The notes under the pieces were generated by a model. The model did no database searches. It saw only the letters and a program-made list of their open reading frames with translations, and had not been told where the DNA came from. A program made the position numbers and the translations under genes. From Crocinitomicaceae bacterium (lineage in GTDB: Bacteria > Bacteroidota > Bacteroidia > Flavobacteriales_D > Crocinitomicaceae), in assembly GCA_024643725.1 (NCBI GenBank), contig JAHEMJ010000014.1, forward strand, positions 445,766-509,765: a stretch of DNA of 64,000 bases, read 5' to 3'. The stretch's first letter is position 1. Each line of letters begins with the position of its first letter. Positions 17,689-27,957 of the stretch are shown in pieces.

Positions 17689-18086
17689 TAAAGCTTTTTA
17701 ATGTTGATGGTTCCTAAATCTTTCACTTCACCTTTGTCGGTAATCTCAAACGTTTCTTTTACGACACTTTTCCCACTTGGTTCATTGGCATTGTCCTCGT
17801 AAACGAATACGGTATAGGTTCCTTTTTGCAAGTAATTAAAAACAAATGACCCATCATAACTTGTTTTAACGTCATCATCATAAAACTGATCTGTCGTTCC
17901 ATAAATCAAATATACACTTTGATTTGCTGCCGGATATTCTGCAATTACGTTTCCAAGGGCATTGTATTTTTGCTCTTGAATAACCCCTTTAATCACGGCG
18001 CCACCGCCTGGCCCTTCTACTTTTTTACAAGAATTGGTCAAGCTTAATGTTAGAATGGAAAAAAATAGAATTAGTCCGTTTTTCAT
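17688..18086 (-). CDS. Small lipoprotein with a carboxypeptidase-regulatory-like fold
   Basis: 132 residues from the ATG at 18086; a longer frame start at 18128 adds 14 residues before the signal and is rejected. Lipobox LTNSC with Cys20. The mature part reads like a beta-sandwich of the CarboxypepD_reg/SdrD-B type (VIKGVIQEQKYNALGN, SYDGSFVFNYLQKGTYTVFVY). Such domains are surface spacers or binding modules. It is coupled by a one-base stop/start overlap to the DUF2490 gene. Confidence 0.75.
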   Translation of the reverse strand: MKNGLILFFSILTLSLTNSCKKVEGPGGGAVIKGVIQEQKYNALGNVIAEYPAANQSVYLIYGTTDQFYDDDVKTSYDGSFVFNYLQKGTYTVFVYEDNANEPSGKSVVKETFEITDKGEVKDLGTINIKKL

Positions 18087-18207
18087 GATGTTGATTTTAT
18101 TTTCATGCAATTTTAACAAAAAAAACAACTTGGCATCACTTTACTCGTCTACAAAATTGGAAGTTGAAACACTTTTCGTTAATTTTAGTCGCTCTTAACC
18201 AAAAACT

Positions 18208-21200
18208 ATGAAACAACTCTTACTCAGCTTGATACTGCTTGTCGTTCAGCAGACAATCTTTGCACAAGTAGTCATCAATGAATATTCTTGTTCCAATGTA
18301 ACAGGTCCTTCTGATGCCTTTGGTCAAAAAGAAGATTGGGTGGAACTCTATAACGTAACCGCAGCGCCAATTGATTTGACCGGTTGGTATCTTTCTGACA
18401 AAGCTACGAATCTAACCAAATGGATGATTCCAAGCGGTTCTATTGCGGCAAATGGATTTAAAATGGTCTTTTGCTCAAAACGCGATTTAGTCAATGGAAA
18501 TGAATACCATCCAAATTTCAATCTTTCTCAAACTGATGGAGATTGGATTATTCTTTCAAACACCTTCGGAAATGTAGTCGATTCATTTAAAATTGTCCAC
18601 ATGACAAAAGCGAACCATTCCGTTGGACGCTCGACAAATGCAGCAGTAGATTTCAAATTATTCACCACACCAACTCCCAATGCGAATAATACAGGTGCGC
18701 AGAATTTTTATATTCCGACACCGACCTTTAGTGTGCAAGCTGGATTCTATCCAACTGCACAAACTGTTACCATTAGTTGCACGGATCCAACTGCAACAAT
18801 CAGATATACGTTAGATGGTTCTGATCCAGTAGTCACATCGACGCAATACACTGGGCCGATTTCCATTGCTACAACAAAAGTACTTCGTGCAGCGGCATTT
18901 GGAACAGGACTAACCTCATTCATAGCAACCAATACCTATTTCATCAATGTAACGCATACGATTCCAGTAGTTTCTATTTGTAGTCAAGGTGTTTACAGTC
19001 TTGTAGCGCAAGGAAGTCAGAATCCACCCGATCGAATTGGAGCGTTTGAATTATTTGAAGAAACAGGTTTGTTTATCGACGAATCAGAAGGGGATTTCAA
19101 TAAACATGGGAACGATTCATGGGCCTATCAACAACGAGGATTCGACTTTGTTTGTCGCGATCAATATGGCCATAATGGAGACATTGACCACCAAATTTTC
19201 CCTGAAAGCACACGCGATGGATTTCAAAAGTTAATATTGAAACCAGCGGCAAATGATAACTATCCTTTTTCAACGGGGGGTGCACACATTCGCGATGCGT
19301 ATGTTCATACACTTTCTATTCGCGCTGATTTAAAATTGGATGAAAGGACTTGGCGCCCATGTATTTTATACATTAACGGTGCTTATTGGGGCGTTTATGA
19401 GATCAGAGAAAAAGCAGATGATCACGATTACACAGATTATTATTACGACCAATACAAATATGATTTACAGTATTTGAAAACATGGGGTGGAACTTGGCAA
19501 GAATATGGTTCGCCAAACGCACTTCCCGCTTGGAACAGTTTGAAAAATTATGTTGCTACAAACAACATGGGTGTTGCTGCTAATTTCAACTATGTCGATA
19601 GCTTATTTAACTGGAAATCGCTTGTAGATTACTTCGTGCTGAATTCAGTTACCGTGACAACGGATTGGTTAAACTGGAATACAGCTTGGTGGCGTGGATT
19701 AGATACAACAGGAGAACATAGAAAGTGGGGCTACGCTTTGTGGGACTTGGATGCCACCTTCGGTCATTACATCAACTACACAGGGGTTCCAAGTACTCAG
19801 CCCAATGCTGATCCTTGTAATGTGGAAAATTTACCGAATCCGGGTGGACAAGGACACACATCCATTTTGCAAAAACTCATCAATGAAAATCCAATCGTTG
19901 AGCAATATTACATCGCACGCTACATCGACCTTTTAAATACGAAGTTGTCGTGCTCATTTATGATCCCATTGCTGGATTCGATGCTGGCAGAAATCGCACC
20001 AGAAATGCCTGGTCAGATTGCAAAATGGGGAGGGTCAATGGCTACGTATACGGCGAATGTCACAGCCTTGCACAACTTTATTAATACACGATGTACGGCC
20101 CTAACCCAAGGACTCATTGATTGTTATCAATTGTCTGGTCCTTACCCAGTCACATTTGACGTTTCTCCTGCAAACGCTGGGATCATCAAAGTGAACTCCA
20201 TTTATCCACCGGCATATTCATGGTCAACCACCTATTTTGGAGGAATTCAAACAAATGTGACGGCAAAGGCGAATCCTGGTTATATTTTTGATCATTGGAC
20301 TTACACAACCGGACCAATGGGATTAGCAAATACACAGGATACTAATTTTATTAATATCAATGGTCCAGAAACCATCGTTGCCGTTTTTGTTCCGGATATT
20401 CCAGATTTAGATGGTGATGGCTGCTTAAATACAGTGGAGGTAGCGGCAGGTACAGATCCAAATGTTGTGGATACGGACGGTGACGGCGAGAATGATTGTG
20501 CTGAACTTGGACCGAATCCGGCAACACCGTTGGATACAGATGGAGATGGAATCATTGATGCACTGGAGTCAATCATTATTGATACGGATGGGGATGGAGT
20601 AATGGATGAATTAGATCCAGATAATTTAAACCCGTGTATACCGAACGCAAATGCTGGTCCATGTGACCAAGATGGAGACGGCTTGACAAACACACAAGAA
20701 GGTGCTGCAGGAACGAATCCAACAAATCCAGATACAGATGGCGATGGAGTAAATGATGCGGCTGAAGTTACCAACGGATCTGACCCATTAAATCCTTGTG
20801 ACCCAGACGATACCTTGCCTGGTTGCCAAATTGACTCTGATTTCGACGGATTGACCGATGCGCAAGAAGCAGTGTTAGGGACTAACCCAAATAATCCTGA
20901 TACCGATGGAGATGGATATAATGACCTATTGGAAACGACACAAGGATCCGATCCATTGAATCCATGTGATCCAGATGCAAGTTCTCCGGAATGTTCAGAT
21001 GGAATCTATATTCCTACGGCTTTCTCACCGAATGGGGTAGGGAATCAAGACAATGACTTTTATCAAATCATCGTTGGAAAAAACATTGAATCTATTGGAT
21101 TCAAAGTGTTCGACCGTTGGGGTAACTTGATGTTCGAATCGACAAATAAACTCTTTAAATGGGATGGAACGTACAAAGGAAAGCCACTAAATACGGGTGT

Positions 21201-21279
21201 TTATGCATACATTGTTGATGTGACATACGAAGGAGGAACTACCAAACAATTGACAGGTAACATTACCCTAATTCGATAA
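18208..21279 (+). CDS. Large CotH-type surface protein with lamin-tail, TSP3 repeats and T9SS type B sorting domain
   Basis: 1023 residues. Signal peptide (1-19); lamin-tail domain (about 20-150, [29 protein letters not shown]); chitobiase-like Ig module (about 175-245, [12 protein letters not shown]); CotH-like region (about 250-620, with RWRP-type segments such as [24 protein letters not shown] and [13 protein letters not shown]); calcium-type TSP3 repeats (about 735-930, DTDGDG units); CHU_C sorting domain (about 935-1023, [20 protein letters not shown]). CotH domains can be protein kinases; the catalytic set was not fully checked. Exported by type IX secretion. The PorP/SprF gene starts 8 bases downstream. 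Confidence 0.9.
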   Translation: MKQLLLSLILLVVQQTIFAQVVINEYSCSNVTGPSDAFGQKEDWVELYNVTAAPIDLTGWYLSDKATNLTKWMIPSGSIAANGFKMVFCSKRDLVNGNEYHPNFNLSQTDGDWIILSNTFGNVVDSFKIVHMTKANHSVGRSTNAAVDFKLFTTPTPNANNTGAQNFYIPTPTFSVQAGFYPTAQTVTISCTDPTATIRYTLDGSDPVVTSTQYTGPISIATTKVLRAAAFGTGLTSFIATNTYFINVTHTIPVVSICSQGVYSLVAQGSQNPPDRIGAFELFEETGLFIDESEGDFNKHGNDSWAYQQRGFDFVCRDQYGHNGDIDHQIFPESTRDGFQKLILKPAANDNYPFSTGGAHIRDAYVHTLSIRADLKLDERTWRPCILYINGAYWGVYEIREKADDHDYTDYYYDQYKYDLQYLKTWGGTWQEYGSPNALPAWNSLKNYVATNNMGVAANFNYVDSLFNWKSLVDYFVLNSVTVTTDWLNWNTAWWRGLDTTGEHRKWGYALWDLDATFGHYINYTGVPSTQPNADPCNVENLPNPGGQGHTSILQKLINENPIVEQYYIARYIDLLNTKLSCSFMIPLLDSMLAEIAPEMPGQIAKWGGSMATYTANVTALHNFINTRCTALTQGLIDCYQLSGPYPVTFDVSPANAGIIKVNSIYPPAYSWSTTYFGGIQTNVTAKANPGYIFDHWTYTTGPMGLANTQDTNFININGPETIVAVFVPDIPDLDGDGCLNTVEVAAGTDPNVVDTDGDGENDCAELGPNPATPLDTDGDGIIDALESIIIDTDGDGVMDELDPDNLNPCIPNANAGPCDQDGDGLTNTQEGAAGTNPTNPDTDGDGVNDAAEVTNGSDPLNPCDPDDTLPGCQIDSDFDGLTDAQEAVLGTNPNNPDTDGDGYNDLLETTQGSDPLNPCDPDASSPECSDGIYIPTAFSPNGVGNQDNDFYQIIVGKNIESIGFKVFDRWGNLMFESTNKLFKWDGTYKGKPLNTGVYAYIVDVTYEGGTTKQLTGNITLIR
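20401..20985 (+). repeat. Degenerate TSP3 coding repeats
   Basis: At least seven copies of a DxDGDG-type unit alternate with [15 protein letters not shown] segments within the CotH gene. The DNA repeats around gatacagatgg(a)gatgg are imperfect. They encode Asp-rich loops that bind Ca2+ in other thrombospondin type 3 proteins. Confidence 0.8.
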
Positions 21280-21287
21280 GTGAAAGG

Positions 21288-22313
21288 ATGAGAGTTGTAC
21301 TATTAGGTTTCCTTCTTGTTGGATTTTTCTTTGTTCAGGCGCAAGATTATCATTTGACACAAATCGATAAGACCATGTCTATTTTAAATCCCTCTACGGT
21401 GTCTATGCATCAAGGATTTGAAAAGATGAGCTTGCAAAACCGAAATCAATGGCTAGGTTCAGGAACTCAATTTATGACGAGTTACGGAATGGCGGAATTC
21501 TCTGTCGGGAAAACCAAAAAAAGCGATAAAGCATATACCGGAATAGGGGTGTTTTTTAGCAACGATGTAGGTGGAGATTCTAAAATGTCACAAAAATCCT
21601 TTGGCACCTCTTTCAGTGGACACTTGCCATTAGCCAAGGGACATTGGCTATCTGCTGGTATTCAAACAGCATTTTGTAATCGAAGTGCAGATTTTTCGCG
21701 CTTAGTCTATTATTCGCAATGGAATGGGACTTCTTTGGATCCAAATGTCTATTCTGGTGAGGTGAATGATTTTACTTCTTTCTCCTATTTGGATGCTGGA
21801 CTGGGGATGAACTATCGCTATATCCCGGGAAACAAACCGAATTTGAGCGCAGGACAATTTTCTTTTCTAGGGGGATTCTCCATTGCTCACGCCAATCGTC
21901 CAACCTTGAATTACAATAGCCTGACGGATGATCGCTTGTTTCGTAAATATTGCTTGAACACTCAGGTCAAATATGCATTCGATGATCGTTCCAGTATGGA
22001 GGTCAGCATCACAGAATTGATGCAAGGCGCACACAAAGAAACCATTTTGGGCTTGTTTTACCGTTCAAAGTTGCGCGGAAATTCAGAGGTTACCAATATG
22101 GTCAATTCACAATCTGTTGTCGCAGGACTTTACATGCGATCCATGGGGACACTTGCGCCTTATGTCGCAATATCTTTTGGTGCGATTGATCTAGGATTAT
22201 CCTATGATTACGACTTCGGCAGAATTGGAAGCGCCTACAAACACTCCATTGAAGTCAATGTAGCATATACCTTCACGAAAAAATCTGTCTTTAAAGGTAG
22301 CCGACTTCGCTAA
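21288..22313 (+). CDS. PorP/SprF-family type IX secretion membrane protein
   Basis: 341 residues, signal peptide then the family start QDYHLTQIDKTMSILNPSTV, and an outer-membrane beta-barrel pattern to the end. SprF-like proteins sit in the outer membrane and help export or attach a specific large type B cargo encoded next to them; here the CotH protein directly upstream is the obvious partner. The gene overlaps the convergent GH3 gene by 23 bases. Confidence 0.9.
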   Translation: MRVVLLGFLLVGFFFVQAQDYHLTQIDKTMSILNPSTVSMHQGFEKMSLQNRNQWLGSGTQFMTSYGMAEFSVGKTKKSDKAYTGIGVFFSNDVGGDSKMSQKSFGTSFSGHLPLAKGHWLSAGIQTAFCNRSADFSRLVYYSQWNGTSLDPNVYSGEVNDFTSFSYLDAGLGMNYRYIPGNKPNLSAGQFSFLGGFSIAHANRPTLNYNSLTDDRLFRKYCLNTQVKYAFDDRSSMEVSITELMQGAHKETILGLFYRSKLRGNSEVTNMVNSQSVVAGLYMRSMGTLAPYVAISFGAIDLGLSYDYDFGRIGSAYKHSIEVNVAYTFTKKSVFKGSRLR

Positions 22314-23817
22314 GGTATTTTAGCCATTTTTCCGCTTGTGACTTGTTCAACACGCGTGGCATTTTGTTTTGAGCACCAAGTTTTCCAAGCGATTCTAAAA
22401 AGCCATAAAAGTGCTCCGTCGGTATGACTGTTAATGTTGGGACCCCCAAGTTGTACTTGCGAACGTAAGCATAATCGTCATTTAATTTGGACAGTTCTAC
22501 ATCCAAGTCTTCCAAGAAACTGCTTGTTTCAATTGCTACATCTGAACCAATAAACCAATGGTGATTTTGCTGCTCTTCATCGGCAAATAAAGTGTATTCC
22601 GAAAAGTGAAGTTTCTTTTCATGAGCCACCTTCATTAATGCTTGATTAATGTTATCTAGGGATAAATGTTCCCCACATAAACTCAAGAATTGTTTAATCC
22701 GACCAGAGATGATGATTTCATGAGCCTCTAAGTCCACAAAACGCACCAAATCACCAATTAAATAGCGCCATAATCCTGCATTCGTAGTGATGATGAGCGC
22801 ATAGTCAACACCTTCTTTCACTTCACTGATGGTAAATGCTTTGTGCGCGTTGATCAACTCACCATTTTCATCAAAATAGTCAGAATTGAATGGCACAAAC
22901 TCAAAGAAAATACCATTGTTCATTAGGAGTTTCATTCCTTTTCTAGCCGGACTTGTTTGATATCCGAAGTAACCTTCACTGGCTAGATATGTATCGAGCA
23001 ATTCAACTTTGTGTGCACACAATTTCTCTAAACGCTCTCGAAAAGGTTCCATGTAGATTCCGCCATGCACATAAACATGTAAATTCGGCCAAATGTCGTG
23101 AATGCTTTTTAATTGATAATGTTTCACGATTTCCTCCATCAACAAAATACACCAACTTGGAATACCTGCAATTATACCAATGTTCCAATTGGGAGCCTGT
23201 TCAATCATTAATGGAAGTTTTTCCTTCCAATTCTTCAGATTCGTGATTTTTTTCGATGGCTTGGTAAAGGGTGCCGCAATAATCGACGTGTGTTTTTTCA
23301 AAATCCCACTTAAATCCCCTTCAATGTGCGTACTCTTTTTCGTCAATTTTGTCGACCCACCTACTGCGAGAATACTCGCAGAGTAAAACGCATCGGGCAA
23401 ATTCAGTTCATGTAAAATAGAAAATTGACGTAAACTTACCCGCTGAAAAGAACGAATCATTTCTGTAGTAACAGGAATGCGTTTACTTGGAGATCCAGTC
23501 GTTCCGGATGAAAGTGCATAGTATTTTATTCGTCCTTTCCACGTATGGTCTTTTACTCCTGCAATGGACTCTTTAAGCCATTTTTCATAAAATTCATCAT
23601 AGTCCACAATGGGAACCATTTTCTGGTATTGTGAGACCACGTCTGTTTTCGATAAAATAGCATGGAACGAATAAACAAAACCGAATTTTGTATTCTTCGC
23701 ACGTTCAATGGTGGCGCGCAATGCCTCTAATTGATGTCGGTAATCAATCCCTTTTTTCGCATTTCGCTTAAAGCTTAAAGCGGTTGTTTTTTGGATGAGT
23801 TTCCCAATAATTGGCAT
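22291..23817 (-). CDS. GH3 family acyl-acid-amido synthetase-like protein
   Basis: 508 residues of the ANL superfamily. The adenylation motif SSGTTGSPSKRIPVT (near residues 104-118) and the later GLWRYLIGDLVRF and GRIKQFLSLCGEHL segments match GH3 proteins. Plant GH3 enzymes join amino acids to hormone acids via acyl-AMP; bacterial members have no known substrate. It has its own -7 element 38 bases upstream. No operon partner on this strand. Confidence 0.88.
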   Translation of the reverse strand: MPIIGKLIQKTTALSFKRNAKKGIDYRHQLEALRATIERAKNTKFGFVYSFHAILSKTDVVSQYQKMVPIVDYDEFYEKWLKESIAGVKDHTWKGRIKYYALSSGTTGSPSKRIPVTTEMIRSFQRVSLRQFSILHELNLPDAFYSASILAVGGSTKLTKKSTHIEGDLSGILKKHTSIIAAPFTKPSKKITNLKNWKEKLPLMIEQAPNWNIGIIAGIPSWCILLMEEIVKHYQLKSIHDIWPNLHVYVHGGIYMEPFRERLEKLCAHKVELLDTYLASEGYFGYQTSPARKGMKLLMNNGIFFEFVPFNSDYFDENGELINAHKAFTISEVKEGVDYALIITTNAGLWRYLIGDLVRFVDLEAHEIIISGRIKQFLSLCGEHLSLDNINQALMKVAHEKKLHFSEYTLFADEEQQNHHWFIGSDVAIETSSFLEDLDVELSKLNDDYAYVRKYNLGVPTLTVIPTEHFYGFLESLGKLGAQNKMPRVLNKSQAEKWLKYLSEVGYL

Positions 23818-23855
23818 ATTCTGGTTTTAGTCGTGAAAACTAAATCACGTTCCTA

Positions 23856-23863
23856 CAAAAATA
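23856..23863 (-). promoter_or_regulatory. -7 element TATTTTTG for the GH3 gene
   Basis: Reverse-strand TAnnTTTG match that would give a leader of about 30 bases before the ATG at 23817. No clear -33 partner. Confidence 0.4.
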
Positions 23864-23899
23864 AAGATAAAACTAGTGCGTTCTTTAGTCACTTTGTCT

Positions 23900-23907
23900 T
23901 AATTTTG
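23900..23907 (+). promoter_or_regulatory. -7 element TAATTTTG for the universal stress gene
   Basis: TAnnTTTG match ending 14 bases before the ATG at 23922; it probably drives usp and fbp together. Confidence 0.45.
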
Positions 23908-23921
23908 TAAAAAACACAACT

Positions 23922-24746
23922 ATGCAACAAAAAACTTTTATCGTACCTCATGATTTTACGACAGTTGCTGATATCGCTCTACAACACGCGATTGCAACTG
24001 CAAAACCATTAAACGCGGTTGTTCAACTTCTCCATGTTGTTTCTAAAGAAAGTCAAATTCAAGATGCCTTAACCCAATTAAATAAGGTCATTGAAAATTT
24101 CGCAAATGAGGGTGTTTCCCTTTTGCCAAATGTTCGCATAGGAAGTATTTTTGAAGATATTGGTGCTTTTGCAGCAGAGCATACTGCTGAGTTGATTTTT
24201 ATGGGTACACATGGTGCACATGGATGGCAACATATTACCGGAAGTCACGCATTGAAAGTTGTGACAAGTTCTCAAGTACCATTTATCATCGTTCAAGAAA
24301 AATCAGTGAAACCAACTGGATACGATTCCATCGTTGTTCCTATGGATCTTCACAAAGAAACCAAACAAAAACTATCGATTGTTGCCAACTTGGCGAAGTA
24401 TTTTAATTCCAAAGTACATGTGGTAACTCCAGATGAAAGCGATGAATACTTACGTCACCAGGTGATTTCCAACATTACCTTTTCTGAAGGATTCTTCAAG
24501 GATCGTAACATCGAAATGACTTCCGCAATCGTTTCTCGCAGTGGATTCGATAAAGAAGTAGTCAAATATGCAGTGAGTGTAGACGCAGATTTAATTGCCA
24601 TTATGAATTTAAATCGCAATAATTTCTTGTCAGCGTTGACTTCAAATTATGAGCAATACATCATCACGAATGATGCCTTAATTCCAACCTTAATCGTCAA
24701 TCCAATTCAAATTGGAAACGAGCACGGGAATATGTTCTCAATCTAA
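23922..24746 (+). CDS. Tandem-domain universal stress protein
   Basis: 274 residues with two Usp folds (about 1-130 and 135-262). The first carries GTHG followed eight residues later by GS, one residue tighter than the canonical nucleotide-binding spacing. The second domain lacks a clear motif. Usp proteins act in the cytoplasm in stress and starvation. The fbp gene begins six bases downstream, so the pair is probably one transcript. Confidence 0.88.
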   Translation: MQQKTFIVPHDFTTVADIALQHAIATAKPLNAVVQLLHVVSKESQIQDALTQLNKVIENFANEGVSLLPNVRIGSIFEDIGAFAAEHTAELIFMGTHGAHGWQHITGSHALKVVTSSQVPFIIVQEKSVKPTGYDSIVVPMDLHKETKQKLSIVANLAKYFNSKVHVVTPDESDEYLRHQVISNITFSEGFFKDRNIEMTSAIVSRSGFDKEVVKYAVSVDADLIAIMNLNRNNFLSALTSNYEQYIITNDALIPTLIVNPIQIGNEHGNMFSI

Positions 24747-24752
24747 GCTTTC

Positions 24753-25754
24753 ATGTCGAGATTGATCACCCTTCACGAATTCATCGTGACCAACCAAAGT
24801 CACTTTCCTTACGCGACTGGTGAACTTTCAAGATTGTTAAATGACATCGTTCTTGCTTCAAAAGTAGTGAGCAACGACGTGCGCAAAGCTGGACTCGTTG
24901 AACACATTTTAGGGGCACAGGGAGGACAAAACATCCAAGGCGAAGAACAACAAAAATTGGATGTCGTTGCCGACGAAGCCTTCATTCGTGCATTTGCAAA
25001 TGGCGGCGAAGTATGTGGAATCGCATCTGAAGAAAACGATGATTTTCTTGCCTTTGAATCCGAACAAGCACGCAATGGAAAATACGTCGTTCTTTTCGAT
25101 CCGTTAGATGGTTCAAGTAACATCGATGTCAATGTTTCCATTGGAACCATCTTCTCGATTTATCGCCGTGTTTCACCCGTTGGAGGTCCTGCAACCCTGG
25201 AAGACATGCTACAGCCGGGAACGGCGCAAGTGGCTGCCGGATATGTGTTGTATGGTTCTTCTACCATTCTTGTCTATACGACAGGAAATGGGGTCAATGG
25301 ATTTACCTTAGACCCAAGCATTGGAGAGTTCTATTTGTCACATCCGGATATGAAAATGCCAGAGAATGGACGCATATATGCAGTGAATGAAGGGAACATC
25401 AATGATTTCGAGGATGGATTAAAATCCTATGTTCGCTATTGTCAAAGCAATGAAAATCAAACTGGAAAACCGTATTCTGGAAGATACATTGGATCCCTCG
25501 TTGCGGATTTTCACCGACATATGATCAAAGGGGGAATCTATATTTATCCCGCAGTACCATCTGCACCAGAAGGAAGATTGCGTTTGTTGTACGAATGTAA
25601 TCCATTGGCGTTTATCGCTGAGCAGGCAGGTGGACTAGCAACAACCGGACGCGAACGCATCATGGATATTAAGCCAACGCAATTACACCAACGAATTCCG
25701 TATTATGTGGGATCGAAATTAATGGTGGAAAAAGCAATGAGCTTACTTCACTAA
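24753..25754 (+). CDS. fbp: Class 1 fructose-1,6-bisphosphatase
   Basis: 333 residues, standard for the family. It hydrolyses fructose 1,6-bisphosphate to fructose 6-phosphate in gluconeogenesis. Metal and phosphate-binding motif [11 protein letters not shown] (from residue about 115), substrate region [13 protein letters not shown] and the signature [22 protein letters not shown] (split at about 280) are intact. Follows the universal stress gene closely. Confidence 0.96.
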   Translation: MSRLITLHEFIVTNQSHFPYATGELSRLLNDIVLASKVVSNDVRKAGLVEHILGAQGGQNIQGEEQQKLDVVADEAFIRAFANGGEVCGIASEENDDFLAFESEQARNGKYVVLFDPLDGSSNIDVNVSIGTIFSIYRRVSPVGGPATLEDMLQPGTAQVAAGYVLYGSSTILVYTTGNGVNGFTLDPSIGEFYLSHPDMKMPENGRIYAVNEGNINDFEDGLKSYVRYCQSNENQTGKPYSGRYIGSLVADFHRHMIKGGIYIYPAVPSAPEGRLRLLYECNPLAFIAEQAGGLATTGRERIMDIKPTQLHQRIPYYVGSKLMVEKAMSLLH

Positions 25755-25767
25755 AATAAGTTGATGA

Positions 25768-26541
25768 TTAACGGGCTCTAATCCCAATGGTATAATCGAC
25801 TTCCGCTAAAGGAGCACCCGAGTCTTTATTATAACGCACCTGTTGTTTTACAAGTCGAATGACGTCGTTGATGATCGACTGGTCCGTACATGTTGTGACT
25901 GATTTAATGCTTCGGGCAGAAACAACTGTTCCGTCATCGTTAATGGTTAAGCGCAATCCAACGCGACAATCGATATCAATGTTATACTGAGGCAACACGA
26001 CGTTATTTTGTCGCGTTCGGGCCTTTCCACTTCCGCCTCCTCTTCCTGGACCAACTCCTCCGTTTTCATCTCCATTTCCTACACCTCCAAATGGCCCATT
26101 TCCTGAACCAGTTCCGCCACCGCTTCCACCTCCAAAGTAGTTCGTTCCACGAGCTGTTGTAGATGTTGGATTCGAAGAATTATTGGTGTTGTGATTATTC
26201 GAGTTTCCACTCGTAGAAGTGAAATCGCTCGAATGACTTGTTGCAATGCGCTCCGTTTGTTCTTGCGGTTGGTCAATTGGCGCATCAGATGGAGTTCCAC
26301 CACCTCGACTACCACTCGTTTCTGTGATTAATTCTACGTGCTCCATTTCAAATAGCTCAATGACTTCATCTGATTTGAGTGGAGGCACATCTTCTGGAAT
26401 CGCAGGGAGAATATTAAAATGCGTAATCATCAGCAAAATGAAAAGAAGCAGCAAAGAAATGGACGTATACACAATGGAGCGTTTCACTTCACTGCGCGAT
26501 TCTCTGTAATCCTGTTCAAATATGTCTATGTAAGCACTCAT
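25768..26541 (-). CDS. TonB-like energy transducer with Gly/Asn/Ser-rich linker
   Basis: 257 residues. One N-terminal membrane helix (about 22-42), then VIELFEMEHVEL, a long low-complexity linker rich in Asn, Ser, Thr and Gly (about 75-190), and a small C-terminal domain (about 190-257) with DCRVGLRLTINDDGTVVSA. The layout and position after exbB-exbD fit a TonB/TolA-like protein that carries energy to outer-membrane receptors. The classic TonB C-terminal YP motif is not obvious, so the receptor set may differ. Gap of 38 bases to exbD. Confidence 0.78.
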   Translation of the reverse strand: MSAYIDIFEQDYRESRSEVKRSIVYTSISLLLLFILLMITHFNILPAIPEDVPPLKSDEVIELFEMEHVELITETSGSRGGGTPSDAPIDQPQEQTERIATSHSSDFTSTSGNSNNHNTNNSSNPTSTTARGTNYFGGGSGGGTGSGNGPFGGVGNGDENGGVGPGRGGGSGKARTRQNNVVLPQYNIDIDCRVGLRLTINDDGTVVSARSIKSVTTCTDQSIINDVIRLVKQQVRYNKDSGAPLAEVDYTIGIRAR

Positions 26542-26579
26542 AAAACTTGCGAATTGTAATTGGAGTCTTCGGACTCGTT

Positions 26580-26993
26580 CTAACTATGTTCTTTCGTAGC
26601 GATGATCATCTTTAACTGATTCACCATTCCAATTTCTAATAGATCCACTAATTCTTGTACTTTAGAATCGAAAGGAATGCGAAGTACAACTGTGCTGTCG
26701 CCTTTCTTTTGCGTTTCTTTTACCAAAACTGGACCAATCTCATCGTATGTGACTTCTTTGTTGTCTACGCTATAGCGCTTTGCATTGGTCACAGGATCAA
26801 TTTCCACAGATAATGCCACGTGAGCTTTGTTCGTTTTTTCATTGTTTTTAGCTTGTGGAAGCGGAACTTTAATCACGTTCGGATTCGCAAGCGTCGAAAT
26901 AATCAAAAAGAACAACAACAAGAAGAACATGATGTCGCTCAATGCCGAAGTAGCTACCTCAGCATGGAACCTTCTATTACGCTTTATTGCCAT
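26580..26993 (-). CDS. exbD: ExbD/TolR family biopolymer transport protein
   Basis: 137 residues with one membrane helix near the N-terminus carrying the functional aspartate (SALSDIMFFLLLFFLI). The periplasmic domain ends in VQELVDLLEIGMVNQLKMIIAT. It works with ExbB as a proton-driven motor. Its start overlaps the exbB end by 17 bases. Confidence 0.92.
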   Translation of the reverse strand: MAIKRNRRFHAEVATSALSDIMFFLLLFFLIISTLANPNVIKVPLPQAKNNEKTNKAHVALSVEIDPVTNAKRYSVDNKEVTYDEIGPVLVKETQKKGDSTVVLRIPFDSKVQELVDLLEIGMVNQLKMIIATKEHS

Positions 26994-27729
26994 CGCTAGG
27001 TCGATTCAATTTGATGAATTCTAAGTTTACTCGTTGAATTGCTAATGCATAGTTGTCAATCATTCCATTTAATAAATGGTATGCTGTGAAGGCAATAATA
27101 CCGACAACCAATCCCGATCCGGATGAAATCATTTTCTCATATAAACCTCCAGAAATATTTCCAATGGATACATTCTCCGTAACGGAAATGCTATAGAAAA
27201 TTTTGATTACCCCGGAAATCGTACCGATAAATCCAAGTGTTGGCGCAATACCCGCAATCAATCCAAGATGTCCAATGTTTTTCTCCATTTTACCAATCTC
27301 GATATTAGCTACTTTCTCCATGTTGGATTCAATTTGCGGAATGGGACGTCCCATCGATTGCACACCTTCACGTACCACATTTCCAAAAGCGGTATGGTCA
27401 TGAGACAAGGTATCCATGGCACCTTGAATATTTGCATTTTGCAAATTGTTTTTAATCTCAGCCAACATGTGTTTGTTGTGCTTGGTCATGCGCTTAATGT
27501 ATAAGTAACGCTCCACCGCCACATATGACGTGTAAAACAATAGAATAGCGATTGGAATTAAAAAGAATCCACCTTTCATCAAGAATTCTAAGGCAGATAT
27601 TTCCTCTACAATTTTACCTGTTTCTTCTGCTGCAGTAGTAGCAACTGGAGCGGCTTGATCCTGAGCGTACATAAATCCTGTCGAGATCAACGTAGAGATC
27701 GCAAATAGATATTTCAATTGTTTTTTCAT
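26977..27729 (-). CDS. exbB: ExbB/TolQ/MotA-family proton channel protein
   Basis: 250 residues with an N-terminal signal-like segment, an extra periplasmic part common in Bacteroidota, and three helices (about 52-75, 150-175 and 200-225). The GLIAGIAPTLGFIGTISGVI segment is the family signature. First gene of the exbB-exbD-tonB-like operon; it forms the pentameric channel around ExbD. Confidence 0.93.
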   Translation of the reverse strand: MKKQLKYLFAISTLISTGFMYAQDQAAPVATTAAEETGKIVEEISALEFLMKGGFFLIPIAILLFYTSYVAVERYLYIKRMTKHNKHMLAEIKNNLQNANIQGAMDTLSHDHTAFGNVVREGVQSMGRPIPQIESNMEKVANIEIGKMEKNIGHLGLIAGIAPTLGFIGTISGVIKIFYSISVTENVSIGNISGGLYEKMISSGSGLVVGIIAFTAYHLLNGMIDNYALAIQRVNLEFIKLNRPSDGNKA

Positions 27730-27957
27730 ATGATTTATTAGTTTTCGTCGGATAAAAGTAAAGAATGATTAAAAGTTAATTTGATGCTTATTCATTAGAT
27801 ATTCACATCAAATTGTTATTTCACTTTTCCTATACAAGGACAACGTCGCAAAGTTCATTTTGGTACAGGTCATTTTCTCTAAAATGGTGTTTTGATTCAA
27901 ATATCCTTCAACTTTCCGCGTTTCGTTCAAATAAGAATCACTATTTTCGCGCTATTC

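Noticed and set aside
20301..20774. Minus-strand frame rich in Ser/Pro
   Set aside because: Antisense of the TSP3 repeats; open only because of repeated codons.
23832..23849. CGTGA-AAACTAAA-TCACG dyad before the GH3 gene, CRP-like
   Set aside because: The half-sites are eight bases apart instead of six and no other copy was seen, so a CRP/FNR site is not supported.
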